From Bacteroidota bacterium (GTDB lineage Bacteria; Bacteroidota; Ignavibacteria; Ignavibacteriales; Ignavibacteriaceae), in the NCBI GenBank assembly GCA_021831685.1, contig JAKBMG010000159.1, positions 1 through 61,659 on the forward strand: DNA of 61,659 bases, written 5' to 3'. The notes below the pieces were generated by a model, which was given only the letters and a program-made list of their open reading frames with translations, ran no database searches and was not told the DNA's origin. This document shows positions 18,191 to 27,323 of this stretch, piece by piece. A program made the translations under genes and the position numbers. Positions within the stretch are counted from its first letter, which is position 1, and each line of letters opens with the position of its first letter.

Positions 18191-18412
18191 TTATGTGTAC
18201 ACTACATTGGTACATGCACAACTAATTAAACACATTAAGCAAATAATAGCTGGGAAACATAGATCTGTTGAAGCCGGTGTAGCAGTAGTAGGCTCATTCA
18301 ATACATCAAATTGAATGTTATTATGATCTGTAATAGAATTGGAATTATTAGGAACTTGGTTCTGTAAATCAGCACTATAAGAACCAACAAAAGGAACATT
18401 AATTTTCGGCAT
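18191..18412 (-). CDS. Cys-rich RiPP precursor peptide
   Basis: The 73-residue protein has a polar leader (MPKINVPFVGSYSADLQNQV..., no membrane segment) and a hydrophobic Cys-rich core near the C-terminus. The core contains CFPAIICLMCLISCACT with Cys52, 58, 61, 65 and 67. A perfect GGAGG ribosome-binding site stands 7 bases before the ATG. It is first in the minus-strand order precursor, SPASM maturase, membrane protein, ABC exporter, HlyD adaptor. The Cys spacing (5,2,3,1 residues between) and the hydrophobic core fit a thioether-linked sacti- or ranthipeptide, but I do not recognise the family. There is no double-glycine cleavage site, so leader removal is unclear. Confidence 0.8.
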   Translation of the reverse strand: MPKINVPFVGSYSADLQNQVPNNSNSITDHNNIQFDVLNEPTTATPASTDLCFPAIICLMCLISCACTNVVYT

Positions 18413-19231
18413 GACAATCCTCCAATATTGTTGTTATAATGTAATAAATATATCCTGATATTAATCGAATCCTAAAATCGGTTTAACATCATGTAAAAAA
18501 ATTAATTCTTTAAATTTATATTAAAAGAATAAAAACCTTTGCACAATATCCAAAACCGGAATTTTATGAAATCCGGTATTCCGGAATAATATACCCTTAG
18601 AATAATTTTTTCAAAACATTAAGAAATTTCTTGATTTAGCATCCTTGTAGTTACAGAAAGTATTTAAATTCTGAAGTAAAGCTACTTAGTTTATTGTTTC
18701 AATTTTGATAGTTCTACAATATTTGTTTTATTTTTCACCATCGTGTACACTATTATGGAAAATTATTGTATGCTACGGATCTCTTTATAATAATAGGGAT
18801 CTTTTTGAAATTTTTTTATACGGCATAGATAATTTTGTTAAATGTTGGCTTTTCCATTTAGATTTGGAACCCGATATAATTTAAACCAAGATAGAATTAA
18901 CCTCTACATCCCTTTACATAACTCGCTAACAATTCCACAAAAATTGCGTAATAATATTATTTGAGAAATACTTTTTATTTTAGGTTTTATTTGTTATCAA
19001 GAAGCTAAAGCGTTTTTAGTGCAGAAACATAATTACTTAATGCCATTTACCAACTACTAATAAAAATACCTTCACATATTTTGAATAAGACTGGCATAAA
19101 AAAACTTTTTATAAAAAAAGATTAACTTAGAAAGTTATCAAAACATGCAGCATCTCCAATATTGAAAAAATAATTGGTTGCCACAGCTAAATGAGTTAGA
19201 TTATAATATTATTCTTCAATATTTTGAAAAA
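18413..19231. other. intergenic region upstream of the RiPP precursor
   Basis: No convincing gene is present on either strand. It is AT-rich and must contain the promoter for the minus-strand RiPP cluster. A hairpin with arms accgga / tccggt (18555-18560 and 18572-18577) and a third ccggaat half-site at 18581 lies about 145 bp upstream of the precursor start. This could be an operator or an upstream terminator. I found no second precursor-like peptide here. Confidence 0.45.
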
Positions 19232-21094
19232 TTATTCTTCAACTGGTAAACCCGCAAGCTTCATAATTTTTAATGCATTTGTTGTAGGACATGGACCGTT
19301 ATATAGTTTATAATCAAAAATCATACTACCATCCTTTATTTCCTCTTTAAAATGGTAATTCTTAAGCTTTGAAATTGTATTCGATAATTTTACAAGCTCA
19401 AAGTCATGCGTTGCTATAGCACCTAAGGCATTTGTTTCTGCGAGCTTTTTAATAATCATCGAGCCGCCTTTCAAACGCTCAATATTGTTTGTCCCTCTAA
19501 ATATTTCATCTAACAAAAAGAAAACAGGATATTCTGATTTTTCAATTTCATCGAGTAACTCTTTTAATCTTTTAACTTCGGCGTAGAAAAAAGAAATGCC
19601 GTTGGTTAATGAATCATTTACCTTTATGCAAGTGAATAATTTAAATAGAGAAATTTTCAGTTCATTAGCATTTACGACGCTTCCTGCATAGGCCAGCGAA
19701 AGGTTAATCCCGAATGTTTTGATCAATGTACTTTTTCCGGACATATTTGACCCAGTTATCAATGCAATTTCTCCTGCTGGATTAAATGTAAAATCGTTAC
19801 ATGTTTTAGTTTCATTTTTAATTAAAGGATGTCCTAAGTTTTTGGCACTGAAGATAATTTGATTATTTGGAGAATCAATTATTACTGGAAAAGTATAGCT
19901 AGGATTTAGATATGCAAAATTAGCTAGCGAACTCAATGCCTCGAGTTTATTCCAACAATACACCCATATAGTGTACTTTTCTAAAACAAGATGTTTATAT
20001 TTATTCAGCTTGAGCTTAAAATAAAGGTCAACAGGGAATAGTATTCTTATCAAATTCCACATATATGGATTAGCCTTTCTCATTCTCAACAACTCAACAG
20101 AGTTCTTTATCTTATTCATTAAAAATGAGGGTTGCTCTTTGCTCGTTTTAAATATTTCGCACATTTTCAATAATCTTGAATTAGCTTTGTAATGGTAATT
20201 CTCAAGGTACTTAAATAGTATAATAATCTTTCCAAGTTCATCGGACATATATTCAGCCTCATCCGAAAGCCTGTCCTTATCTTTATTACAGAAATAAAAC
20301 AGCAGCACATAGATTAGACTTGATATACCCCAGTACGCGGGTAAGATGTTCCAAAGATTCAAGATAATAAAAAATAGATTGGCTGGGGCCAAAATCATTA
20401 ATAAAATATAAATGAAATTAAATTGTTTCGAAAGAACTTCTTTTTTATCAAATAGTTTATGGAACATTTCAGCATCAAACTCTCTACGCGAAGATAATGT
20501 TGAATAAAGTGTCAGCTTGTCTCTGAAAGTAGCTAATGGAATTAATTCTTCAATTAATTTTTGTCTATCGATGATTTCATCAATGGAATGAATATCTGAA
20601 TTGAGCCATTCTTTAAGCATTAATTTGGACTGCCTGGATGTCCCTGTATTAATCAATTGATACAAAGATTCATTGCCAATTAGGTCAAGATCTATCTCAT
20701 TTGGTTTGGACTTTTGCGATATGCCAATATTAGAAAAAAAATCAATTTGCGGGATATTACGCCAATCAAGGTCCAAGCGTGCAACATGAACCGTTTTAAT
20801 ATTTATCCATAGTTCTAATTTTTTGATACCATATATGAGTTTATTGTGGTAGTGAGAAATTACTGCGAAAACTATGAAGAAAACTGCAACCGAGATTAAG
20901 GTTGCGTTATCTGATGCCAAAAAGAAAAGGATGAAAAAAATTATAACTTCCATTAAAAAAAACAACAATCTGAAATTTGAATAATTTTTACTAAGTCTTT
21001 GGAGATTCTTTTTCTTTAAATTTAATTTTTCAATTAATCCTAAAAGATAACTCTTCCTGTTTTCTGAACAATTGTTTAATCCCGAACGCATCAT
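19232..21094 (-). CDS. membrane-anchored MutS-family ATPase (not canonical mismatch repair)
   Basis: The 620-residue protein has two transmembrane helices near the N-terminus (about 44-80) and another pair around 225-265. A MutS core/lever-like region (LNSDIHSIDEIIDRQKLIEEL) and a MutS domain V ATPase follow, with Walker A GSNMSGKST, Walker B FLLDEIFRGTN and ATHDFEL. It lacks the mismatch-recognition domain I with its Phe-x-Glu motif. Membrane MutS-like proteins of this shape are widespread in Bacteroidetes-Chlorobi genomes with unknown function. It lies upstream of the RiPP cluster on the same strand, with 820 bp between, so co-transcription is unlikely. Confidence 0.85.
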   Translation of the reverse strand: MMRSGLNNCSENRKSYLLGLIEKLNLKKKNLQRLSKNYSNFRLLFFLMEVIIFFILFFLASDNATLISVAVFFIVFAVISHYHNKLIYGIKKLELWINIKTVHVARLDLDWRNIPQIDFFSNIGISQKSKPNEIDLDLIGNESLYQLINTGTSRQSKLMLKEWLNSDIHSIDEIIDRQKLIEELIPLATFRDKLTLYSTLSSRREFDAEMFHKLFDKKEVLSKQFNFIYILLMILAPANLFFIILNLWNILPAYWGISSLIYVLLFYFCNKDKDRLSDEAEYMSDELGKIIILFKYLENYHYKANSRLLKMCEIFKTSKEQPSFLMNKIKNSVELLRMRKANPYMWNLIRILFPVDLYFKLKLNKYKHLVLEKYTIWVYCWNKLEALSSLANFAYLNPSYTFPVIIDSPNNQIIFSAKNLGHPLIKNETKTCNDFTFNPAGEIALITGSNMSGKSTLIKTFGINLSLAYAGSVVNANELKISLFKLFTCIKVNDSLTNGISFFYAEVKRLKELLDEIEKSEYPVFFLLDEIFRGTNNIERLKGGSMIIKKLAETNALGAIATHDFELVKLSNTISKLKNYHFKEEIKDGSMIFDYKLYNGPCPTTNALKIMKLAGLPVEE

Positions 21095-21272
21095 AATACT
21101 ATTACCTTCAAGCTGTTAAATTATAAAAATATGAAGAATCAGATAGAAGTTTATAATAAAAGAAATTCCCATTTATGATATGTAGAACTATACATAAAGG
21201 GAGTTACTTTAAAATAAAATAATCTTTTACTCAAATACTATTCTATCTTGCAAATTTTTTAGATCGCCGTTT

Positions 21273-22244
21273 TCACCGAAATGATCTTTTTACAGTAGAC
21301 TCAATCCTTCTAATTGAAAATTCCATAAAGTATAGAATTTCACTTTTGTTTTTTATAGCATATTGACCTATTTCGTCTGATGATAAATTTAAGATTGCTT
21401 GTATATTTAATTTATGCTTTTCTACTGCATTAACAGAAATGTTCAGCTTGGGTGCTATCTGGTGATTTTTTAAACTGTTTGAAATTTCCAATAATACTTC
21501 CAACTGTCTGTTAGAAAGTTTACTGATTGACTGGTTATTTAGATATTTTTGATATTTAGAAATTAAATTGTTTATAAAGGCATCTATATAATTTCCACCT
21601 TTACTTACAACGACAATCGCTTTTAGAACATTTTCCTTCGCAGAAGTAATATGGACAATGCCACTAACTCCAAAATTAATATGGTATTTTAAATATAACG
21701 CGTTATTATTTCCAGTGACTAAAATTGTTTTAATATTTTTTTCTATAGATGTTTTATAAATTGATTGGTATAAACTTTTAAAAAAAGTATTGTCTTCTTC
21801 TTTCGTGCTTTTCCCGTAAGGATAGTTTCCAACTGCCCTGTATGTATTGTCTAAAAATCCATAATCATCAATTAATAAAATATCCGGACATGTCTTCTGA
21901 CTTGCCTGTCCGTCAGGCAATTTCATCAAATGAAAATCTAAATTCTTCAGGGCAACTGAAACATTACATTGTTGACATTGTGCTATATCTAACCGGCTTT
22001 CACATTTATCCGCACATCCCGTAAAGATAAATTCATATCCTGCCGGAATATGATTTACCAAAAAGAATTTTAAACCATCAATTGTAAAAGGTTTTTTACT
22101 AATTATATGTATATATAATTTCCTTCTATTAGAGATGCTCTCATTAGGTTTGGCTGAGATGATCTTTTTATTCAATACAGTTAGAATGGATTTTCCAGAT
22201 CGAATAAGAACTTTAGATTTTTTACTTGTCATGTTTATCATCAT
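21273..22244 (-). CDS. LuxR-type HTH regulator with divergent receiver-like N-terminus
   Basis: The 323-residue protein has a C-terminal LuxR/GerE helix-turn-helix (KLSNRQLEVLLEISNSLKNHQIAPKLNISVNAVEKHKLNIQAIL, about 238-281). The N-terminal part looks receiver-like, with CPDILLIDDYGFLDN in the place of the phosphorylated strand, a 40-residue insertion with four Cys (CADKCESRLDIAQCQQC), and TILVTGN, GVSGIVH. Canonical acidic residues at the start are missing, so phosphorylation is doubtful; the Cys cluster may bind a metal. Residues DGQASQ are encoded by a short palindrome (ttgcctg-tccgt-caggcaa, 21901-21919) and look like an in-frame repeat insertion. Its target is unknown. Confidence 0.7.
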   Translation of the reverse strand: MMINMTSKKSKVLIRSGKSILTVLNKKIISAKPNESISNRRKLYIHIISKKPFTIDGLKFFLVNHIPAGYEFIFTGCADKCESRLDIAQCQQCNVSVALKNLDFHLMKLPDGQASQKTCPDILLIDDYGFLDNTYRAVGNYPYGKSTKEEDNTFFKSLYQSIYKTSIEKNIKTILVTGNNNALYLKYHINFGVSGIVHITSAKENVLKAIVVVSKGGNYIDAFINNLISKYQKYLNNQSISKLSNRQLEVLLEISNSLKNHQIAPKLNISVNAVEKHKLNIQAILNLSSDEIGQYAIKNKSEILYFMEFSIRRIESTVKRSFR

Positions 22245-22340
22245 ACGAATTAAGCTCAGTTATTAATAATCCATTAAAAACTCCGTTACTATTATGAAAG
22301 CTTTTTATAAAGCCATTAAATATGTTTCGATAATTTACGG

Positions 22341-23561
22341 TCAATTTAAATCCAATAGACTTTCAATCTTTAGGATCATATTAGATGAAGAGATTTTCTT
22401 AAAATATTTGTAAGCTGAAAGTAAAACTTTCTTAGCCTCGACTTCCTTTCCGATTCGCTTATACAATATGCCAAGCTCATAATTACTCTCTGCTTCATTT
22501 AAGTCGTTTTGAAGCTCCCGGTTTCTTCGCAAGCTTGTTAATAAATAATTTTCAGCTACGCGATAATTTTTTATTTCGCGTTCAATTATTCCTTTTATTT
22601 TATAAATATCAGCGATTGAAAGTTGATCGTTTAATCGCGTGCAAATTTCCATTGCCTTTCCGGCATATTCATTAGCTCTTAAAAAATTATTGAACCTTGT
22701 ATAAATGTAGGCTGTCTGCAGATAGGACAAGCCAAGATTAAATATATTCCCCGATTTTAAAGATAAGGAAATGCTTTTGTTAAACTCTTTGAGCGCCGTT
22801 TTATTTTCTTCTTTCTGTGTGTAAAGCATCCCAAGATTGTGCCTTACTTCGGCAAGTCTTTTCAAGTCGCCGTTGTTTTCAAATATTTTTTGCGCTTGAT
22901 TATAAAACATTAATGCAGTATCAAAATCACCTTGAATTGTATTTATAATGCCTTTATTTATTGCCAGTACTCCCTTCAAGTTTTCATCGTGCCCTTTACT
23001 TGCGCTAGACAAGTTTTTAGAAAAAATTTCCCCCGCCTTTTTTAAGTTTCCTCTTTCTCCCTCAATTGTACCTATCAGATTATCGCAGCGGCTTAACCCC
23101 TTAACATTTTTTTCTCTTGCAAATATTTTCCGGGCAGACTTAATATAATTAATGCTTTTTTCCCAATAAGCATATTTGCTATAAACCTCAGCAAGTGAAA
23201 GACAAGCCCAAGCTTCAAGTACTTGAACTGGCGGATTGTTTCTTACTTCTATAATAATACACAAAAATATTTTCTCTGCCTCACCGTATTCCCCACGAGC
23301 TATAGCTGTGTTTCCGAGATGAAAAAGCATATTAAGAAATCTATCCCTTTGCAGTCTGCTTTTTGAGTAGGTAATAAGTAGATCAATTTTAATTATAAAA
23401 TTATTCCAATATTTAAATTGAGATCCCGGTTTGATTTTACTTTTCTTGTATTGCTCCTCAAGGATGTTTTTATCGGAAATTAATTTCTTATATTCTCCCA
23501 AATCTTCTTTTGTTAAATAGCCCAATAAAATATTATCTAAGTTATTAATTAGATCAGGCAT
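22341..23561 (-). CDS. tetratricopeptide-repeat protein
   Basis: The 406-residue soluble protein consists of TPR helices: NTAIARGEYGEAEKIFLCII, AEVYSKYAYWEKSINYIKSARKIF, INTIQGDFDTALMFYNQAQKIF, GMLYTQKEENKTALKEFNKSISLS, AYIYTRFNNFLRANEYAGKAMEI. No signal peptide, membrane helix or catalytic domain is visible. It lies 96 bp upstream of the LuxR-type gene on the same strand, a pairing resembling stand-alone TPR sensors feeding LuxR-type regulators. The functional coupling is inference. Confidence 0.75.
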   Translation of the reverse strand: MPDLINNLDNILLGYLTKEDLGEYKKLISDKNILEEQYKKSKIKPGSQFKYWNNFIIKIDLLITYSKSRLQRDRFLNMLFHLGNTAIARGEYGEAEKIFLCIIIEVRNNPPVQVLEAWACLSLAEVYSKYAYWEKSINYIKSARKIFAREKNVKGLSRCDNLIGTIEGERGNLKKAGEIFSKNLSSASKGHDENLKGVLAINKGIINTIQGDFDTALMFYNQAQKIFENNGDLKRLAEVRHNLGMLYTQKEENKTALKEFNKSISLSLKSGNIFNLGLSYLQTAYIYTRFNNFLRANEYAGKAMEICTRLNDQLSIADIYKIKGIIEREIKNYRVAENYLLTSLRRNRELQNDLNEAESNYELGILYKRIGKEVEAKKVLLSAYKYFKKISSSNMILKIESLLDLN

Positions 23562-23695
23562 TTATTGCTTTCGTTATATGAAATTAAGCATAGCATTTAG
23601 TTAAATATATGAAAAAAAGTTTATAAAAGAATCAGTACAATTACGTATATAACCTCAATTTAGGTAAGGCGTTTTAAGAAGTGATATTTAAATCT

Positions 23696-24223
23696 TCAAG
23701 GTGATTTTTCTAATTTGTTAAAGATGGAAGGAGGGTCATTGGGTGTTGTGCGACCGAATTTACCGTTTAAAAATAAAAATAGAATTATAGCTTTTACCGC
23801 CAACATATATCGCGGATCGTTTTTTTGGCATTTGGGAATAATTAATTTGGATAACTTTTCGAAATAATCGGGGTTGTTAACAGGGAAATCAACTTTGCCT
23901 TGAAAATTGGCTGGGAGCGTATTAAAATTGCTACGAACTTTTTCTATTATGGCACTTAACTGCTGTTCATAAATCTTAAAATGTTTTCTAATAAAAAACT
24001 CAACGCAGAGTATATTAAACCAGTTTAAATAAAAAATGTATTTCACTTCATCATATTTGCTTTTAATAAAGTTTGCTTTGATCTTACTACTGAATGTTCG
24101 AAATTTCTTTTCGAAGGGAACAACCGCTACAATATTTTTTGCACCGGAGTTTAGGAAGTGAAAGATTGCCTTAACAACAGAGTGATCAATTTGGGTAAGA
24201 TGATTCACATAATGATGCAACAA
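23696..24223 (-). CDS. hypothetical protein
   Basis: The 175-residue protein belongs to no family I recognise. It is rich in Lys, Phe and Ile, with possible amphipathic helices (KYIFYLNWFNILCVEFFIRKHF) and a hydrophobic stretch at about 143-153 (AVKAIILFLFLNG). It lies between the TPR gene and the start of the integrative element. It might be the last resident gene or the first cargo gene of the element. Confidence 0.4.
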   Translation of the reverse strand: MLHHYVNHLTQIDHSVVKAIFHFLNSGAKNIVAVVPFEKKFRTFSSKIKANFIKSKYDEVKYIFYLNWFNILCVEFFIRKHFKIYEQQLSAIIEKVRSNFNTLPANFQGKVDFPVNNPDYFEKLSKLIIPKCQKNDPRYMLAVKAIILFLFLNGKFGRTTPNDPPSIFNKLEKSP

Positions 24224-24409
24224 TAGCCTACTCTATAAAAAGTATTTTTAATAAAGATTTCATTTACCTAATGTACGGCTATACCGTATTTCTGAATTAA
24301 ATAGAAATCTAATTTACCATGAACTACCTTTTTTGTTTAAGAGTAAGCCAAACGTTTATTGAAAAAATAAAGATTTTGTTTTTTAACTCAAAATCCCGGA
24401 GGGGAAAAA

Positions 24410-24964
24410 ATGGCGCGCTACTGCTGGACAAGAGAGTCCACTTTTGATTTTATTAGAGAAAAAGTTATGGAACTCTGCAATGAGCTACCTACTATAAAAG
24501 ACCAACTCAGGTATTTAAATTTTGTTTTATTAGAAAAGAAAAACCGACCGCCGGAATTAGATGAAAACATAGGATTGAGACCAACCTTTGAAAAGTTCAT
24601 TCAGAATGAAATTGAGTATAGAAAATTTCTTCTAAAATTAGAAGAGGAAGAAACAATAGGATTAACAAGAATAACAGGCAAAGTTTCAGATGTAGTGAGG
24701 ATATTTGAAGCTATGAAGAAAGCTGATATAATTTCATTGAAAACAGAAGCAACACAAATTGGAAGAATATTCTTCAGTGAAAAAATTGATATCAAGGGCT
24801 TTGCAACAAAGTATAATGCAAGGAAAAAAGAAATTAGAGATGAGGAAAGAAGTACATCAAGCGAACCATTGCTAAAGTTTATTAACAGCGTGATAGAAAC
24901 AAACTTCAAAGGTAAGCCGGAAATTTTAGATTTAATTTCAGAACACGTTAAGAGATTGAATTAG
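24410..24964 (+). CDS. hypothetical protein at the edge of the integrative element (RteC-like size and layout)
   Basis: The 184-residue helical protein is charged, with no signal peptide or membrane helix. A GGAGGGG ribosome-binding site precedes the ATG. The second half (VVRIFEAMKKADIIS...ATQIGRIFFSEKIDIKGFATKYNARKKEI) resembles the C-terminal part of RteC-like proteins often encoded next to Bacteroidetes integrases. I could not confirm this. It lies upstream of the excisionase and integrase on the same strand and is probably element cargo or a control gene. Confidence 0.45.
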   Translation: MARYCWTRESTFDFIREKVMELCNELPTIKDQLRYLNFVLLEKKNRPPELDENIGLRPTFEKFIQNEIEYRKFLLKLEEEETIGLTRITGKVSDVVRIFEAMKKADIISLKTEATQIGRIFFSEKIDIKGFATKYNARKKEIRDEERSTSSEPLLKFINSVIETNFKGKPEILDLISEHVKRLN

Positions 24965-25009
24965 CACTTCGACCGCCGCCATTGCGGGGCAGGCAAGCAC
25001 AGTGACCTT

Positions 25010-25054
25010 ACTTCGACCAGCTCAGTGAACTCATTTCGACGGGCTCAATGACCT
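25010..25054. repeat. short direct repeats of the ttcgac..gctca type
   Basis: The units acttcgaccagctcagtgaac and atttcgacgggctcaatgacc lie next to each other. A third related unit, ggttcgacaggctcacc, is at 26838-26854, flanking the excisionase/integrase pair. Repeats of this form are dispersed in intergenic DNA of many genomes in this group. Confidence 0.5.
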
Positions 25055-25163
25055 AAAATCAAAAAGCGTATATACGCAATATACGCATTTCGTTATAATC
25101 CGTATTATATATTAACATCCGACAAATTTTTTAGAAGCAACAAAATTTGAAGGAGTGTTAAAA

Positions 25164-25505
25164 ATGGAAAGTCATATAGGTGAAGAACTTTTTAGGAGAC
25201 TTGAAACAATTGAAAATCTGTTGAGGGGAAAGCAAACCGATCTATTAAACCTAAACCAAGCCGCACAGTATTTAAGCATATCTCATTCACAACTATACAA
25301 GTATACAAGTCAAAGAAAGATTCCATTCCATAAGCCCGCGGGTAAGTATCTTTATTTTTTTAAGCATGAGCTAGATGAATGGATTTGTCGGAATGATGAA
25401 TGTCGATTGACGAATGAGGAAGAGAAAACTGAGGTCGAAGATCAGAAGTCAGAAAATCAGTTGGGGTTATTTGGTGACGAAGAAAAAGATAAGGAACCTC
25501 CTTAA
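25164..25505 (+). CDS. excisionase / AlpA-type DNA-binding protein
   Basis: The 113-residue protein has a winged helix-turn-helix (LLNLNQAAQYLSISHSQLYKYTSQRKIPFHKPAGKYLYFFKHELDEWI, about 24-71), the MerR-like fold of excisionases, with an acidic tail. AGGAG at 25151-25155 supports the ATG at 25164 over a GTG at 25155. It precedes the tyrosine integrase on the same strand. It would bind DNA near an attachment site and steer the integrase toward excision, or regulate the element. Confidence 0.8.
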   Translation: MESHIGEELFRRLETIENLLRGKQTDLLNLNQAAQYLSISHSQLYKYTSQRKIPFHKPAGKYLYFFKHELDEWICRNDECRLTNEEEKTEVEDQKSENQLGLFGDEEKDKEPP

Positions 25506-25558
25506 AGCAGTTTTTATTTTCTTTTGTCTTGATACAAAAGAAACAAAAAATCAAGACT

Positions 25559-25681
25559 GCAAATAAATTCCTAAAATTTTGTTCCATTACGCTAAAGAAA
25601 AAGAACTCGCTTCGCTCAAACAGCTTTTTCTTTATAACGCTTCATTACACAAAATTTTTATACGGAATTTATTTGAGGTCA
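25559..25681. repeat. long interrupted palindrome, best-preserved copy
   Basis: The arms gcaaataaattcctaaaatttt and aaaatttttatacggaatttatttg flank inner arms ctaaagaaaaag / ctttttctttata and a centre aactcgcttcgctcaaacag. The element sits between excisionase and integrase, and an integrase frame stays open through it, though the likely integrase start lies after it. Upstream, tcttgatacaaaag..aaaaaatcaaga (25528-25556) forms the accompanying small hairpin. Confidence 0.75.
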
Positions 25682-25714
25682 GCTTTTGGAACAAAAGAAA
25701 GGCGCAATTTTTCA

Positions 25715-26806
25715 ATGGCGCGGGAACGAAAAAACGAAAGAAAAATAAGTGAGTCTATTATGGAAGGCTTGACAAGTTTGCTTGGAAAATTGAGTGTGGA
25801 AGATATTGAGAAGCTGAAGCTTCTGATGTCTTTTACTACTGAAGCAAAAGAAGTTGTAACGCTGCGGGTGTTTGCTGATGAATATAAAAATCTGATTAAG
25901 AATAATAGATCTACTTCTTACCATCATTCAATAACAATTGCATTGAATAATCTTATTGAATTTTTCGGACCTCAAAAAGCTATTAACAACATTACTCAAA
26001 AAGATGTTGAAACCTTCCTGGTATATCTACAGCAAAAAATAAGGAAAGGACATGTTGTGTATTATAGAAATCTAAAAGCTGCTTTCAATAAAGCTAAAGA
26101 TTGGGGATATGTGAAAGAAAATTTTTTCGTTAAAGTAAAATTGCCTAAGAGACAAAAGACAGCGCCGGCGTTTATCAATAGCAATCAGCTTTCAGCTATC
26201 AGCAATCAGATTAAAGATGATGTTGTTAGAGATGTTGTAACAGTTGGATTTTATACCGGCATGAGGTTGAATGAGATTGTCAAGTTAAAGTGGAAGAATG
26301 TAAATCTTTCAACACGGATAATTACTGTCGGAGATGAGGAATTTATTACTAAAGGAAGAAACCAAAGGTTTATTCCGGTAAGCGATGAAACGCTTACCGC
26401 ATTCCACTTACAAAGGGAGAAAAGGAATGCAATACCTATTGGAGATAGTTATGTGTTTTGCAAAAGTAACGGTGAAAAATTTACCGGTGATCATTTTTCC
26501 AGAAGATTTAAGAGTGCTTGTAAGAAAGCCGGAATAGATAAGTCAATTCATTTCCATTCGCTGAGGCATAGTTTTGCTTCGAACTTAGCACAACAGGGAG
26601 TTTCCTTATATAAGATCAAAGAATTATTGGGACACGCTTCTATTACCACTACGGAAATTTATTCTCATTTGAATATTGATTCGTTGAGGGATGCTATTAG
26701 TAAGCTGGATGATATTGGCCCAGATAGGACAAATTCGACAGAGAGGACAGATAAAAATATGAATAAGCAGTCTACTTCGGGACTCCGATTAATAACAAAC
26801 AAATAA
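25715..26806 (+). CDS. tyrosine recombinase (integrase) of the integrative element
   Basis: The protein is about 363 residues from the ATG at 25715. I reject the longer frame reaching 25529 because it translates the palindromic repeat. There is a SAM-like core-binding domain (about 60-150) and a catalytic domain with Arg in TGMRLNE, HSLRH (HxxR), the GHAS His and the Tyr nucleophile in TEIYSHL. It is closely related in sequence to the second integrase at 33944-34960. It should integrate and excise the element that also carries the excisionase and prim-pol/helicase genes. Confidence 0.9.
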   Translation: MARERKNERKISESIMEGLTSLLGKLSVEDIEKLKLLMSFTTEAKEVVTLRVFADEYKNLIKNNRSTSYHHSITIALNNLIEFFGPQKAINNITQKDVETFLVYLQQKIRKGHVVYYRNLKAAFNKAKDWGYVKENFFVKVKLPKRQKTAPAFINSNQLSAISNQIKDDVVRDVVTVGFYTGMRLNEIVKLKWKNVNLSTRIITVGDEEFITKGRNQRFIPVSDETLTAFHLQREKRNAIPIGDSYVFCKSNGEKFTGDHFSRRFKSACKKAGIDKSIHFHSLRHSFASNLAQQGVSLYKIKELLGHASITTTEIYSHLNIDSLRDAISKLDDIGPDRTNSTERTDKNMNKQSTSGLRLITNK

Positions 26807-26898
26807 ATGGATATTGAAATGACTTACTTATGGCATGGTTCGACAGGCTCACCAACCAGCTCAACCAAAAATATAAAGACTTTTAAAGAAAGGAGGAT

Positions 26899-27144
26899 AT
26901 GATGACTTATTTATGGCAGGAGGAAAGAGGGAAAAAGTTTTATAAGGTTCAGACTGACGATAGGCTTGTAGCAAAGAAAATGAAAAGAAGAAATGGTTTT
27001 CATTTATGCGGGTTTGCAACAAATGATAAGCTTTGGATTTTTAACTGCCAATTTAGGCGACCGGATATTGCAAAAAAAACATTAAAATCTATAACGGGGA
27101 AAAATGCAAAAATCGATTCTGAAGGGATGTTTGTGTATGAGTAG
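26899..27144 (+). CDS. small protein of the integrative element
   Basis: The 81-residue protein is basic with aromatic residues (YLWQEERGKKFYKVQTDDRLVAKKMKRRNGF). It belongs to no family I recognise. An AAAGGAGG ribosome-binding site precedes the ATG, supporting translation. It sits between the integrase and the primase-helicase on the same strand. Its size and charge would suit a nucleic-acid-binding accessory protein, but that is speculation. Confidence 0.55.
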   Translation: MMTYLWQEERGKKFYKVQTDDRLVAKKMKRRNGFHLCGFATNDKLWIFNCQFRRPDIAKKTLKSITGKNAKIDSEGMFVYE

Positions 27145-27323
27145 GGGGAAATGTAGGACAAATAATAAAAACGAAGTGCTGAAAGAAAAAAGTAGGCGAA
27201 AACCTACGCTATTTCGTCAGGAATTTCGAATGTCGAATGACGAATTGCGAATCAAAAAACAATAGAACATGGATGACACTGATTACGCGGATTAACACGG
27301 ATTAAAAAAAGGAGAATAGTAAA

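Noticed and set aside
25529-25714. N-terminal 62-residue extension of the integrase
   Set aside because: It translates the hairpin repeat; the related integrase starts near the equivalent of the shorter form.
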